Assembly: GCA_020086605.1 (NCBI GenBank)
Contig: JACBWW010000004.1
Coordinates: 41,990,535 to 42,054,534 of the forward strand
Direction: 5' to 3'
Origin: Lanius collurio
Lineage: Eukaryota; Chordata; Aves; Passeriformes; Laniidae
DNA length: 64,000 nt
Position numbers and translations under genes: made by a program
The notes under the pieces: generated by a model
Databases searched by the model: none
The model's input: the letters and a program-made list of their open reading frames with translations, nothing else
Told to the model about the DNA's origin: nothing
Shown: positions 48,791 to 60,893 of the stretch, piece after piece
How positions within the stretch are numbered: the stretch's first letter is position 1
Layout of the letters: each line of letters starts with the position of its first letter

Positions 48791-49099
48791 TTCCCCCTAC
48801 CCGCGCCGCAGGAAGCAGGCAGCAGCCGGGACGGGGTGCAGCCCCGCTCCCCGGCGTGCTGGGATTTGTAGGCAGCCTGCTGGTTGGCGTCGTGCCCGAG
48901 CCAGACTGCATTTCCCAGCTGGCATTGCACAGGATTATGGTCACCTGGGCCTGGCTTCGGACACAGCTGCGGTCATCTTGGGGAGGGGACTCGGCGCTGT
49001 TCGTACATCCGGAGGTCCCAGGGAGCTTGTGTTCAGTGGCTGATAGCTGTCCACAAGCGCTCCCGCGATGTCTTATTTCTGCAGCCGGAGTGTTTATAG

Positions 49100-52000
49100 T
49101 GTGCCTCTAGTCCTCTCAGTTCCCAGCCCCTGAATGGTTGTATTTTTGACCCAAATTTTTAAAAATAAGGGTACGCGGTCCAGAGTGACTCGTGGCATAT
49201 GCAGGGATTCGGGAGCAAAGGCGGGTGCAGAGCGTTGGCTGGGTGTAGTGCATTTGCAATTTTACTGTAATGATTTTGGGTCTCTTTCCCCTTCTTTTCT
49301 GAAAGCCATCTCTCACACGCTGTCCTGAGCAGGGTTGATTTTGGGGCTAGGATTTTACTTCTCTGGGTAGGCTGTGTGGCACTCAGCCCTGTGGGGCTCA
49401 TGGTGTTGGCATATTTCAACACCCCACCCCTTTTCTCTCCAAGAGTGCCACTGTCAGGGGTGTGAGGGGGAGAGGATGAGGGGAGGGGGGCTGACACAGA
49501 GGATCACCCTGGAGCTTTTCCCTTACTCCACTACTGGAACTGCTCCACTGCTGCAGCCTGCCCAGCCTGGCTTCTGCCAAAGGACACCAAGCTCACCTGC
49601 ACTAAGGCCAAGCAGTTGTCCCCCTGCATGACACCAGGCTGTCACCAGGATCACATCTCCTCCCAAAATAAGGGAGGCTACCAGGGTCCTGTGCAGCTTG
49701 GTCTCACTTAGATCATTGAATGGTTTTGGTTGGAAGGGTCCTTAAAGATCATGTAGTTCCAACCCCTTCCACCATGGGCAGGGATGCCATGCACCAGAGC
49801 AGCTTGCTCAGGGCCCCATCCAACCTGGCCTTCAGCTCTTCCAGGGATGGGGCACAACTTCTCTGGACAACCTGTTCCAGTGCCTCATTACCCTCTGAGT
49901 AAAGAATTTCTTCCTGAGATCTAAATCTCTTCTTTTTTAGCTGTCTCTAGCAAACACCCATTGAAAAGGCTACTTATATGCTCAGCTTTTAGTATGCCTA
50001 TGCAGATGCCCCTTCCCTGGAATTAAAATCCCCTGGAATTTTAGCATTCCCTATTCCCCCATCCCCATAATGTATTTCTCCTGTGCATCCTTTGGGACTT
50101 CCAGTTTAGAGCAAAAAGTTCCTCTGGAGGTTTGCTGCAGGTTCATTCCTGCAGCATCATTCCTGCATCTCCTGCTCCTGGAGATGGTGCTTCTCTGAGC
50201 AGCAGGAGTGCAAGGCTCTTGTGAGTGGGGTTGTGTTTTGGGTGGCTCTGGGGCAGCCCTAGCTCATCTCCCATGGCTAGGCACTCACTGTGGCAACACC
50301 TTGGTGGCCATGTGAAAATCTGGAAGGACTGGTGGGCCAGAGCTGAGACAGGTCTGGTTTCCAGGGCATCTCCTCCCATGACTACGTCAGCCATTAGGCA
50401 TTGGCAGTTTTGCAGTATTGTTCCCTGCTTCTGACACCACCCCAAATTTATGTGGTGATAAGGCAGGTTTTGGGCAGACTTTGCTGAATTGGCAGCAAGG
50501 AAAGAAGTTTACAAGCATAAATTTAATGCAGTGGAAGCCTGTGAAATTGCTCCTGGCTGTGTGCCTGGTGCCTCTCTTGGTGCTGGAGGATGAAACCACC
50601 CAAGCAGTATCCCCTTGTTCTGTCTGTCCTCCCTGCTGGGTTGGAGCAAGGCATTCCCATTCATCCACACAAACATTTCGCAGACCCTGACACAGTGCAT
50701 GCCCTGTAGGCCAAGGAGTTGGGCCCCCCAAGTGCAGAGCTCACCAGGGATGGATGCAGTCATGCACCCATCCCCTTGCAAGTGTCCGTTCCCTTGTGCT
50801 AAGTGCCTGCAGCCACACAGTCCAGCCCAGTATCACTTCAGGGATAACTTGGAGAAGTGAACTTCCCAGTGCATGGAGCTGGGCAGCAATGCCCTCCAGC
50901 TTCTTGTAGGCAGGAGGGCAGGTTTTGCTTCCTGGTCCAGCAGGGAGTTCCCCGCTGGCTTTTCGCCTGCATGAGCACCGCATGGGTCAGCGGTGAGGTG
51001 GGGCCGGCGGAGCTGCTGGGGCCACCCGGTTCCTGGGCTGGCAAAGCAGACTTTCCTGTTTCGGCTGTGCAGTGCAGCCACCATCCCTTCTGCACCCTCA
51101 GCTCCGTGCCCGGTGCGGTCCTATCTCAGCCCACAACATGCCCCTGCCACGCGCGGTGGCTTGACTGGAGCCTGCACAGCAGGGAAGGGACACTGGCACT
51201 GGGAAGGATACTTGTCGGTAAGTCGGGATTCGGGAATCCAGTCAGCACAGGGTGGGAGCGAGAATTAGGGTTCTCCCTGCCCCTTTTCCAGGAACATGGA
51301 TGCTCGATGCTCCCTGCAGACTGCCCACTGAGACCTACGCCTCCCGTGCCGCACCGCAGCAGGGCTGTCCCCATCGTTCCCAAAAGGGTGGCTCAGTTCA
51401 TTCTTCAGCGTTGGGATAAAGAGTTTTTTTAAACTAGGGGCAGTGTTAGACTAATGTGACAGAGGCAAAAGGTACTGACACCCCTAATTCTGTGCTGAGT
51501 GGGTTCCTGCTCGCCGGCACTGTCCTGTCCACCCTTCACTCCAAAGCTGCAGCCTGGCACCTCTAAAATACCGAAGCTTCGGGTGTCCAATGACACAGAC
51601 GTCCGAGGTGGCCCTGGACAAGTCATTTAACCTGCACTTCATTGTCCCAGCAGTGCCGCCGCAGGGATGACAGCAGTTCCCACGTCTCTCCAGCCCTATG
51701 CCCGCATGCAGCAAAGCACACTGCTGGAAAAAGAAAGGGTTCTTGCTGGCTTAGCGGGCTCAGCGAAGGGAAGGGCAGACGTGGTTTCCTCCTCCCCGGG
51801 AAGATCCCCGTGCAAAGGAACACCTTGGGATGGGCAGAGCGTGGGCAGAGAGTGCAGGCAGAGCGAGGCGAAGTTGGCTGCTTGAGCAGGGACGCACTGG
51901 GACGCGGAGCAGGAGGCTGGGGCAGCAGCGGGCACATACCTGCCAGCCCGGGCACCGGGGCTGGGTGCCAGCCGTGCCGTGGTGGCTGCAGACCCGCTCA

Positions 52001-52729
52001 CCGAGCAGCACGGCTCCGGGCACACCTCTCCGGCTGACGCAAAAGGAATTTGGCTATGAGGAAGCGTTCATGCTAGAATAAGAGCCTTGCCATGGGGAAA
52101 GCAATGCTGTAAAAGCATCCTGCTTTAAACTTAAAGCCTTCCCTTAGGCTGTGTCAGCGTTGCCATGTGCTCAGACCAGGCTCACGGAAAGTTTCCGAGC
52201 CGCTGTGACCTCAGCCTGTGGCAGCACTGCCACCGGCAGCGAGGGCACCAGCCCTGCTGCAAGCCCAGGAGCAAACCTTCCCCTTCCTCAGCCCTGCGAC
52301 AGGAGGGAAAATAGCCAAAACTGGGTGTTAGCTGATGATGGGGCTTTCCTGGAGCTGAGCAAACTCTTCAGCTGACGCTGCTTGGCCAGGGAGGAGCCAG
52401 CACAAAACAGCTCTTGGTTTTGTCCCCTGCAGCCAGGTAATTCCTCTTCTCAAAATACCCTCAACCCCTCCAGTCTTTCAGTAAGCAGACTTTCAAGGGT
52501 ATGAAGGAAAAGGCTGTATGGGAGGGGCCTGCTGGCGTGGAGCCCTCCCTACCAGTGGCTCCCTCCCGCTCCATTTCACATCTCATTGTCAGTATGGCCA
52601 AGCTCTAATCGCTTACCCTGGGCTCTATATTTTAATTGTATTTGCTCTCATTAGAGCCCTGGGCCACGGGCAGCACACGTGCTACCAGAAAGGAAATCCC
52701 CACCCTGTTAATTTTACCTGTGTTCCCAG
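49100..52729. other. intergenic, upstream of SYT8; GC-rich part probably holds the SYT8 promoter
   Basis: Besides the CR1 copy, no coding exon was recognised. About 50950-52300 is GC-rich with scattered CpG. The first SYT8 coding exon is preceded by a splice acceptor, so an untranslated first exon and the promoter probably lie in this block; its position cannot be fixed by eye. Confidence 0.45.
49711..49945 (-). mobile_element. CR1 LINE 3' fragment
   Basis: The plus strand begins ATTGAATGGTTTTGGTTGGA, then TTAAAGATCATGTAGTTCCA, the reverse complement of a CR1 3' end, and runs through GGGATGGGGCACAACTTCTC and AGTAAAGAATTTCTTCC. Confidence 0.93.
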
Positions 52730-52746
52730 GTCACCCCATCTTAGCC

Positions 52747-52852
52747 ATGGCAGTGGCAGCCAGGAAAGGCAGGACTACAGCCCTCCCACACACCAGCATC
52801 ACCACCACGGCTTGGCCGGGCTCTCTGGACAGCTGGCTTAGCTGGATCCCAT
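52747..52852 (+). CDS. SYT8: SYT8 coding exon 1
   Basis: [20 protein letters not shown] onward, ending SWIP plus one base at donor GTGAGT. ATG context GCCATGG is strong. A strong acceptor (TGTGTTCCCAG) ends at 52729, so the leader is spliced. Joining to exon 2 gives IPLPKW, matching synaptotagmin 1 IPLPPW. Confidence 0.8.
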
Positions 52853-55578
52853 GTGAGTATGGCATCTCTTGCCCTGCTCTCTCAGGCAGCATTATCTCAT
52901 GGAGCTGCTGGGTTCTGAGGCTGTGTATTCACTTCACCCTCCCTTCAAATTCCATTTTCTAGTGGGCTCCATCAGGGTGGGAATACTGCAGAGTGGTACA
53001 GTGGTGCTTCAGGAGCAGAGGATTTCTTTGCTACCTATTTGGGGAATGGTCTTCAGCCCCAGTCTCCCTGCATGAGGTCTGTCCAGGATTCTAGGGGCAA
53101 TTTTGAAAGTACAACTCCTTAATGCTGAAGCACCAGGAAGGGGGTTAAATGTACTCTAAATGTTTTGCTTGGTTTTAACTCTTCTATCCAACTCTGCTCC
53201 CTGAACATCGCACCAGTACCCAAATGGGTGCTCATCACTGTGGCTGTAGCAGGGGCTGTTCTCCTCCTTCTCTTCCTCATCTGCATCATCAAGTGCTGCT
53301 GTAGCAAGAAGAAGCCCAAGAAGAAGGAGAGAATCGGCTTGTGTGCCGTCAGCAACTCCACCACAACCAGCCTTGTGCGTCCTGCCTTCCCCTCAATCCC
53401 ACCTCCCTCCTCCCTGAGAGGTTGGCTGCTGCACTGCCCACCCCCAGGGTTGGTGGGAGCATGGCATGGCAGGGACATGCCTGAGTGCATCCTGAGGGTA
53501 CTGTTGTTCTCTGCCACAGGTCCAGCCTGAGATGGAGGACCTGGAGCGGGGAGTAGAGCAGAAGTGGCGAGGAAAGCTGCAGTACTCCCTGGAGTACAAC
53601 TTTCGCAAACAGGAGGTGGGGATGCTCATGGCAGTGGCACAGCAGGGGAACAGCTGTGCTCTTGTGTGGTCCCTCTTGGCTGCCCACTGAGGTGTGCATA
53701 CCCTCTCCCACCTGCCTGCAGCCTGCCACCTCTCATCCCTGCTTGGTGTGAAGGCATTCCTCACTATTGCACTCGTTTCCCACTGAGCCCCCAGCTGCCT
53801 GAGCCCATCCTCCTCCAGCCGGTGACCTTGTGCCTCACTCCTCTCCAGCTGAAAGTTGGTGTGAAGCAGGCAGTTGAGCTGAAGGCCATGGACAGCGGAG
53901 GCACATCTGATCCATATGTGATCATCTACCTAACGTCTGATGTGAAGAAGAGATATGAGACCAAGGTTTACCGCAAGACTCTGAGCCCCATCTTCAATGA
54001 GACCTTCACTTTCCAGGTACAAAACTATAGCCAATGATGTTTTTTCTCCCATCAAGAGTATTGCATAGACACTGCTCCCTGAGCAAAAACCTCTCCAGAC
54101 AGGGAGATGCTTGTACAACCAGGATTGGAAAATGTGAGAGAGTATGTACAGTATGTACAACATATCTGTTGTTGTATCTGCCACTCCATCCCAAGGGGCA
54201 GGGCTCCCACTGAGTAGTGAGTCCAGGCTTTTGGGTCTTTCCCTGCAGGTACCCCAGGCTGAGGTGTCTGAATCCACACTGGTGATGCAGGTCTATGACT
54301 TCAACCGCTTTGCCAAGCATGACATCATTGGTGAGGTCAGGCTGCCCCTGGCCAGTGTCAACCTGCAGCATGTCATTGAGCAGTGGAGTGACCTGGCAGT
54401 GGCCAGTAAAGTGGAGGTTGGTCCTGGTGGGTGTGAAGCTCTGCTGGGAGGGATGTGCTGTTGCTTGGCTTGCCACCACCTCAAGAAACAAGCCCTTAGG
54501 GGCAAGCATGAGAGAGGGGGAGGCTCAAGAAACCTGGGGCCAGCCTTGTGCTCCAGCCTCAGGTGAGCTGGCTCCTCTGCCTGGTACTAATTGCTGGCAT
54601 CTGTCCATCTCAGGAAGAGCATCTGGGTGAGATCTGCTTCTCACTGCGCTACGTGCCCAGCACTGGCAAGCTGACGGTGCTGATCCTGGAAGCCAGGCAG
54701 CTGAAGCGGATGGATTCTCATGGACTCTCAGGTCAGTGGGGACTGCTTGTGCTCAGGATTTCCTACTCCTGACCAGGTCTCAGTGGTGGCACCAAGAGCT
54801 GCAAAACCTTGTAAGCTCTGTGTTAAGACCTGCTTCCTGCTGCCACCACCATACCCAGCCCTTGGCTGACTCCCAGCCTCCCCCAGCACAGATACTCCAG
54901 CTTTGGGCAGTGCTGGAGGTATCTTCCAGGAAGAGATGTCATGGCTGGATTGTACAGGGAGCTTGGCAGGAGGAGGTGAGCTCTGAGGTGGCTGTCTCAC
55001 CATGAGGAGTGCCAAGTGGGATGCCATGGTCTCCTTGGGAATGGTTCAGGAAAGCTGTTTTGTGGCTGAGTTCTTCAGTCAGAAACTGTCACTTGTGCCA
55101 GGTGTGTCCTCTCTCTCTTCAGATCCTTTTGTCAAGGTGCATCTCATACTGAACAGGAAGAAATGGAAGAAAAAAAAGACAAGTGTGAAGAAAAACACTT
55201 TAAACCCTTACTTCAACGAGGTGTTTGTTTTTGAAGTGCCTTTCAGTCAGCTCCAGGTGGGTTTCCCCGAAGTGCCCAGGGCTGAGCAGGTCCAGACTGC
55301 AACAAACCCCTTCCCACTGACCCTCTTTCTTGTGTCCCCCCTAGGATGTGGATGTGGTCATCTCTGTCTGGGATCATGACAAAGTGACCAAGAATGAGCT
55401 CATCGGCAAAGTCTTCCTGGGCTGCCGAGCCACGGGCAACCAGCTGCGGCACTGGTCCGACATGCTGTCCAACCCACGCCGGCCCCTTGCCCAGTGGCAC
55501 ATCCTGCAGCCCCCAGAGGTGGTCGACAAAGCCCTGGGACTGAAGTCCCACCTCAAGCTGCCCCTGCACTCCAGATAG
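52747..55578 (+). CDS. SYT8: SYT8, synaptotagmin 8 (8 coding exons, 393 residues)
   Basis: Synaptotagmins are vesicle or plasma-membrane proteins with tandem C2 domains that act in exocytosis. Coding exons are 52747-52852, 53217-53374, 53520-53615, 53849-54016, 54249-54416, 54614-54731, 55123-55256 and 55345-55578; phases agree at every GT-AG junction. Order: a short S/T-rich lumenal N-terminus, IPLPKWVLI leading into one membrane helix (about 39-60), a CCC cluster and KKKPKKK, then C2A (about 105-230) and C2B (about 240-380) with the conserved [13 protein letters not shown] motif as QLRHWSDML. Acidic calcium-site residues: C2A Asp135, Asp141, Asp193 and Asp201 are kept, but the fourth of the usual five is Asn195. 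In C2B, Asp266, Asp272, Asp326 and Asp328 are kept and the last is Glu334. Assignment as SYT8 rests on sequence plus position beside CTSD and IFITM10. No canonical AATAAA was seen close downstream. Confidence 0.9.
53217..53374 (+). CDS. SYT8: SYT8 coding exon 2 (membrane helix)
   Basis: Encodes [20 protein letters not shown], the cysteine cluster KCCC and the lysine-rich linker. Ends STTTSL at donor GTGCGT. Confidence 0.9.
53520..53615 (+). CDS. SYT8: SYT8 coding exon 3
   Basis: Thirty-two codons including [20 protein letters not shown], the usual synaptotagmin lead-in to C2A. Acceptor CTGCCACAG, donor GTGGGG. Confidence 0.93.
53849..54016 (+). CDS. SYT8: SYT8 coding exon 4 (C2A, first half)
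   Basis: Fifty-six codons with [12 protein letters not shown] and [15 protein letters not shown]. Both C2A loop-1 aspartates are present. Acceptor CTCTCCAG, donor GTACAA. Confidence 0.95.
54249..54416 (+). CDS. SYT8: SYT8 coding exon 5 (C2A, second half)
   Basis: Fifty-six codons with [15 protein letters not shown]; the loop-3 DFD of synaptotagmin 1 is DFN here. Ends ASKVE. Acceptor TCCCTGCAG, donor GTTGGT. Confidence 0.95.
54614..54731 (+). CDS. SYT8: SYT8 coding exon 6 (C2B start)
   Basis: [20 protein letters not shown], then [15 protein letters not shown] plus one base. Acceptor TCCATCTCAG, donor GTCAGT. Confidence 0.95.
55123..55256 (+). CDS. SYT8: SYT8 coding exon 7 (C2B)
   Basis: Completes Asp272, then [20 protein letters not shown] and NTLNPYFNE, including the C2B polybasic KKWKKKK. 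Acceptor TCTCTTCAG, donor GTGGGT. Confidence 0.95.
55345..55578 (+). CDS. SYT8: SYT8 last coding exon (C2B end)
   Basis: [39 protein letters not shown] and a C-terminal LKLPLHSR, with TAG at 55576-55578. Acceptor CCCCCTAG. Confidence 0.96.
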   Translation, partial: DVDVVISVWDHDKVTKNELIGKVFLGCRATGNQLRHWSDMLSNPRRPLAQWHILQPPEVVDKALGLKSHLKLPLHSR

Positions 55579-58500
55579 TGGAGGTCTCCTGCACCCAGGG
55601 AGCAGGATGGTGGAGGAGTGAGGGGCTTCTGCTCAGCAAGTTCTACACATGTTGGTTCCAGCTCATTGTCAGCAAAGAGGGGACCGGGACTCCTTCTGGC
55701 CAAGAGATGATCTGGCTGCTGGTGCAGCTCATGTCCTTTGCAACACCTGGGACAGGGCTGCTCGGCATCCCAGGGCAAGGCTGGACATGGAGGAGACAGT
55801 ACTAGAGGGAATGGCATGGGTGCAGGAGCCAGCTCATTCCAACTGCTCGTGGGCTGAGAGGCAAATACACAGAGCTTCAGGCTCATCCAAAACCAGAGTC
55901 CATTGATATTCATAAAGCAGAGAGTTAACGTGCCAGTGGCATGGGTAGGAAGTTTCTTTGGTTGTGAATAACTCAGCAAGAAGTGTTGTGTTCTTTGAAA
56001 GGCTTTATGCATCCTGTGAAGGCTTTCAAACAAGACCAAGGTATTGAAGCATGTAAGAGGCTTGAGAGAAGGAATGCAGGTGGATGAGGAAGGTGTTGGA
56101 GACATGGAAGCAGCTCTTTAGTGCCTCTGCAAAGTGTGCTCTGTGTCCTGGCTGCAGGCTAAATGAGAAGCAATGTGGCTTCACACCTAGCCTGTTCTCA
56201 GCCCATGATGATTTGTGCACACTAAGATGACTCAGGCTCTGGGACTCACCAGTGACCATCCCCGTGGACCACACAGATGAAGATGCACAGTGTCAGCTCC
56301 ATTCACCTCACATGGTCCTACATGAGTGGCACAGCAAGCTTTGCACTTCTGGCACGTGGGGGTCCTGCCAGGGTGGAAGGCCTGAGGCTCTCGCTTTCCC
56401 ACTGTGATCACACCACCCTAGTAAAGGCTGGCTTGCAGCCCTCACATCACTTCTGAGCAGGTTTCATGTTTGATCTGGGAGGTTTTTGTGGCCACGTGTC
56501 CTGTCCCACTCTGCTTTGTGGGGCCTTGGCATGGGGCTACGTAAGTAAAGATCACTCCTAGAAAGATGAGGGCATTGGAGTGATGCCCCTACACGCCCTT
56601 GAGCACGCTGCATTTTGGGGTGACTCCAGAGCAGCTTCTCTGAGCCATCTGCAGGAGGAAGCTCCTGGCATTGGGCTAGAGAAGGAGGAAACTGCTTCTG
56701 CTCTAAAATACTTCTGCTACAAAGCAGCCACAGAACACAAGATCTGGGCTCATACTGTGGAATTTTGGCCCCAATGACAAAAGTCCTTTTCACCACAGGG
56801 AGCTGCAGGCACAGTGCTAATAGCTATTGCCTGGGCTCTGGAGGGGAGAGAGCTTGGCACATTAATGAAAAGCTATTAATATTAAAAAGCAGTTAATCTG
56901 TGATTACACAGAGCTCCACAGAGCGACTATCCAAGAGTTAAACAAACATGAAGCTGAGGAAGATTATGAAAAGTCTTGATAGAGATTAATGACCTGAGCT
57001 TAACCGTAAAAAGCTGCTGCTGTGTCTGCCTCTTGATAAATATTCTCCAGGCTTCATTGTGGCCATGAGGAGGGGAGAAATGACAGGGTGGTTTTGAGAT
57101 GACTGTAACAAGTGAAGTGTGGCTTCTGCTGGGGAAACAGCATCTGCTGGCAGCCGCTAATGAGATGGAGGAGGAAATCAGTCACCTGAGAAAGACTTGT
57201 AAAGGGATGTTTTAAAGCCTCAGCCTTCAGTCTCAACCTTAGAATCAGCCTAGAACAGGCTGTGCAGAAAGGAACATCTCTGGATTTGGTTTAGGGTTCC
57301 AAATCTATCTATTGCCAGGTTGTTTTTTGCTGATGCTGTTGTGGTGATTTAGGGCCATACAGCATCAAGAAGGGCATTTGGAGGTGTTTGGATCAGGCAT
57401 TTCTTATTTTTGTGTGTGCATGTGTGTATCTGTGCTTTTTCCAGTCCCCCTTTTTTGAAGTCATTGACTTGAGCTTCACTGCATAATTTATGGGGCTGGG
57501 CATAAAAGTATGTGCATATTACTCCCAAAACAGGTGCAGTTGAAGGAGGTGCAGAGACAGCCCCTCTCTGAGAAATGTAACCCCCCATACCAGTGCCGGC
57601 CCCTTCTTTCTCCAGGTTTGGCCCTGCTCAGTGCCTGGATCACCCCACACAGTGCAGAGCTGGAGAGGAAGCCCGTGGTGCTTTTAGGGGAAAGGCCAGG
57701 GAACGTGGGAGCGAGCACCCAGCTGGGCTAGCTCTGGGCAACCAGGAGTGAGCCTTTATGCAGTAAAACTCAGCAAACCGAGCTGTTTGTTCAGGAGGGA
57801 GAGGCGAGCAGGTGGGGATGTTCTCCACCCAGCTCCAGTTTTTAATGCACCGCCAAGGCTGCTTTTTCCCTCCGTCATCATTTCTCCTTCTCAGTAAGCC
57901 GTGTGTGCTTACAGCATGGCTTTGAGCACTCTCTTCCTCTGGCAGGATCCTCTTAGTATCTGCTGGCAGCTGTTTGAAGCAGGGCTGCTGGATCTGGGCT
58001 TCATTTCATGCCTTATTTCACCCCAAATGAACACAGCCTGCTCGGGAGCCTGTTTGCAGGAAGGCAGACGGCCTTGTCTCATGTGTAAACCATCTCCTTT
58101 TCACCTCCCTGTGGCCTTGGTGGGGGTGGTTGACCCTCATCCATCGAAACCACATGTCTGAGCACCTTCTGCCTCACCAATGCTCCTTCTGCACTTGAAG
58201 GGTGGAAAATGCAACGAGAAGTAAAGGAGGGGGAAAATCAACTCCTCCTCAGCTTGTGTCTGTGCTGGATTCCCATGTCTGCATCTAGAGGGCAGGGCAG
58301 TACCTGCTCTGAGCTGTGTCTCTGTGTCATCTAGTCTGTGGCCTCCATTAGAGCCTCACCAGCCAAGGTTTCTTCTTCTGGAGATGGAGCCCGTGTGCGA
58401 GAGGGAGAGAAGGCAGCAGCGCTGTGCAGCGCTGTGCAAGCCCGTTCCCGTAGTCGCAGACCCAGTTGGTAGCCATGTGGCAATGCTGGAGGCATCTGAG

Positions 58501-60200
58501 TGGCTTTTTCCAGGAGGCAGGAGCCAGCCCTTGCCTGATCCTGCACCACAGAGACAAAGAGGGTTTTGCTGGTGGGTTAAGGGGACCAAAAGCAGGTATC
58601 TAAAGCCATCCAGGGTGTCCAGGTGGTGGATGGGGAGTTTGTCTCTCTGCATTTAATTACTGGCTTTGCAGGTCAGTGGCAAGGCAAAAAGCGGTGCTTG
58701 GGCCAAGTAGAGGTCTGTTAAAAGAGACAAGAAGCATTGAAAATTGAGGTGTTTGTTTGTTATTAAGATTTATAATCTCAATTATTTACATCCAGATCCA
58801 AGAGTTCTGACCTCTGAAAGTGAATTATTCCCTCATTTGGTGATTTTTTTTGGTATTTGTCTCTGCACTCAAGGAAGTCAAATGGGAGAGCTGCACAAGG
58901 AGAAGGCTGAGCCTCATATGTGCTTGTCACCAGTCGTCTGCAGTGAGACAAAAATGATTATGGGCTGTCATCGTTTGGCCTGGGTATGAGCTGGCGGTCC
59001 TCCAGCCACAGATTTTTTGGCTAGTCTTAGAGTTTTTGAGAGCTGAAGAGCATCAAAGCTCTTCTCACTAGGAGCAAGCATGCCTGCTTTATAAATATTC
59101 CTCAGCTAGCATCTTTATGCCTTGCAATTTTATGAGTGAAATGTGTACTTCTGTCATGCATGGGTTTATATTTTAAAAGCTCCAGGTCCTGGATCCTTAT
59201 CCCTAGTTCCCTTTCCCTATCCTCTTTCTCGTACCCTTTTCTCCCCCTTTCTCCTGCTCCCTTTTCCCAGCCCCTTTCCCTGACACTGACTGCTGCTGGG
59301 GCTCTTGTATCTAGTTCTGTTCCTGCTCCAGGCTGGGCTTGTTTTGCTTCTGGATACAGAAATATTTTTGGACCACTTTACATCTCAATTCACCTTGCCC
59401 TGCCATGGCCAGGAAGGGAGGGGTAGAAGCCCCAAACAGTCCAGTCTGAGAAGCAGGAATAATAATTGGTGCATGGAGGTACTTCCCAAAGTTCCAATTT
59501 GAACTTTGTGGGCAGACCTGGAAAAAAAAGACTTCCCATGTCTCCATATTTTGGGTCTAGGCAGGATGGAGCCAAAGGAGAAGCAACATGAGGATTTCAT
59601 AGCTTTCCTGCTGCTGGGCAAAAAGTGCTCCCTGAAGCAGTTTGCTGTTCTGGGTGAATGTCATCGGTGATGACTTGTTGCATGTCAACAAGATGGGAAT
59701 TTCTCAACCAGCTTTGCTGACTTCACAGAGAGGTGATGAGACCCCTGCAGGCACTTATTGCCACTCAGTTTGAGCAGAAAAAGGCACAGAGTCAGTTAGG
59801 GAGAAGCGTTTAACTGAACTGAAAAGAGGCCTTGACCTGCAAACAACCCAACCCATATTGTATTTTACATTCTGTGAGCAGAGTCTGGGAAGATGGTGGG
59901 TTTGCAAACAAATGTTTCATGACCCTGCTCATGAACAGGGACATTGCAGATGTCCTTGTCTGAGCCCAAAAAGCTCTCTGTGGGAAATGGGCACTTTGAG
60001 CTCTGAATCAGTCATTGGTGACTTGTTATGAGAAGCATTGCCCCCTTGGAAGAGCTGGTGAAGAGCCCAGTGCCTGTGAAGGAGGTGGCCGTCTCACCTG
60101 TGAACCAGCCCAGCTGGCAGCTGGTTTTGTCCTGGACAGAGAGCATTTTCATCTTAACTTTTACATACAAGTCAGAGCAGTTTAGACACAGAAGCCTGAA
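55579..60200. other. SYT8 3' flank and intergenic DNA; no gene seen
   Basis: Contains the SYT8 3' UTR, whose end is not fixed; an ATTAAA lies at 56881. Nothing resembling the exons of TNNI2, the next gene in mammals, was found. No CR1 or LTR was recognised here. Confidence 0.5.
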
Positions 60201-60244
60201 CCTTGGCCTGCAGGTTATCACTAAACACAGTCCAGTTAAAACAC
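60201..60244 (+). repeat. 44-bp dispersed repeat, copy 1
   Basis: Matches 62163-62206 at 37 of 44 positions by eye, in direct orientation, including the shared AGTCCAGTTAAAACAC end. It directly abuts the 50-bp tandem array. Confidence 0.75.
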
Positions 60245-60430
60245 GCGAAATGGAATGGTCTCGGTGGAGGGAAAAACACGGACTGGAATTTTCCGGAATC
60301 CGGAATGGACTCGGCACAGGGAAAACCCAGACTGTATTTTTCTGGAATCTGGAATGGACTCGGTATGGGGAAAAACCCAGACTGGATTTCCCCCAGAGTA
60401 TGGAATGGACTTGGTATGGGGGAAACCCAG
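60245..60430 (+). repeat. 50-bp tandem repeat, about 3.7 copies
   Basis: The word GGAATGG recurs at 60252, 60302, 60351 and 60402. Copies share GGAATGGACTCGG, then GGGAAAAACCCAGACTG. Because the unit is near 50 bases, each copy shifts frame and all three forward frames stay open; no protein is implied. Confidence 0.9.
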
Positions 60431-60888
60431 CCCATGGGTCGGGGGCCAAGGGGTCCCTTCCCTCTGGGCTTTTCCATGTGTCAGAATGCAGAAAGATTTG
60501 ACCAGTGCTGCCAAATCCTTATGAAGTTATGACTCTCCCTGGAAATAACAGGTTGCCTCAAAGACTCTGAAATAATTTAGGAAACCCTGTGGGAATGGGG
60601 AGCAGCTCCCACTGGCTGTTTGGGATGTGCTGTCCCCACTCGGCTCCTCAGATGGGGTATGAATCAGTGCTGAGCCCACACGTCTGGGACTCTGCTCTTC
60701 ACGTCCAAAGGCCCTTGAGGATGAAGGAGCCTGAGCATTACTCCTGCCAGCAGCTAAAAGGATTTACAAACTGGCCTGGGCTGTAGTCACCCATCCTCAG
60801 GACTTCCAAACAGACCCTTGGATAAAAATCAGCCTGTTGACTTTAAAAATATCAAGCCTGTTGCAGGGTGGAAGAGTCTGTGCCCTGT

Positions 60889-60893
60889 CACAG
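60889..60893. repeat. target-site duplication CACAG, left
   Basis: Five bases directly before the LTR; identical to 61556-61560. Confidence 0.8.

Noticed and set aside
48255..49043. 262-codon plus-strand open frame
   Set aside because: Runs through the GC-rich promoter block of the cN-I-like gene; no recognisable domain, composition explains the lack of stops.
50857..51432. 191-codon plus-strand open frame upstream of SYT8
   Set aside because: No start context, domain or splice pattern tying it to SYT8; GC-rich composition suffices.
60028..60532. Overlapping open frames of 89-157 codons
   Set aside because: All frames are open because the 50-bp tandem repeat lacks stop codons; the encoded sequence is the repeat itself.
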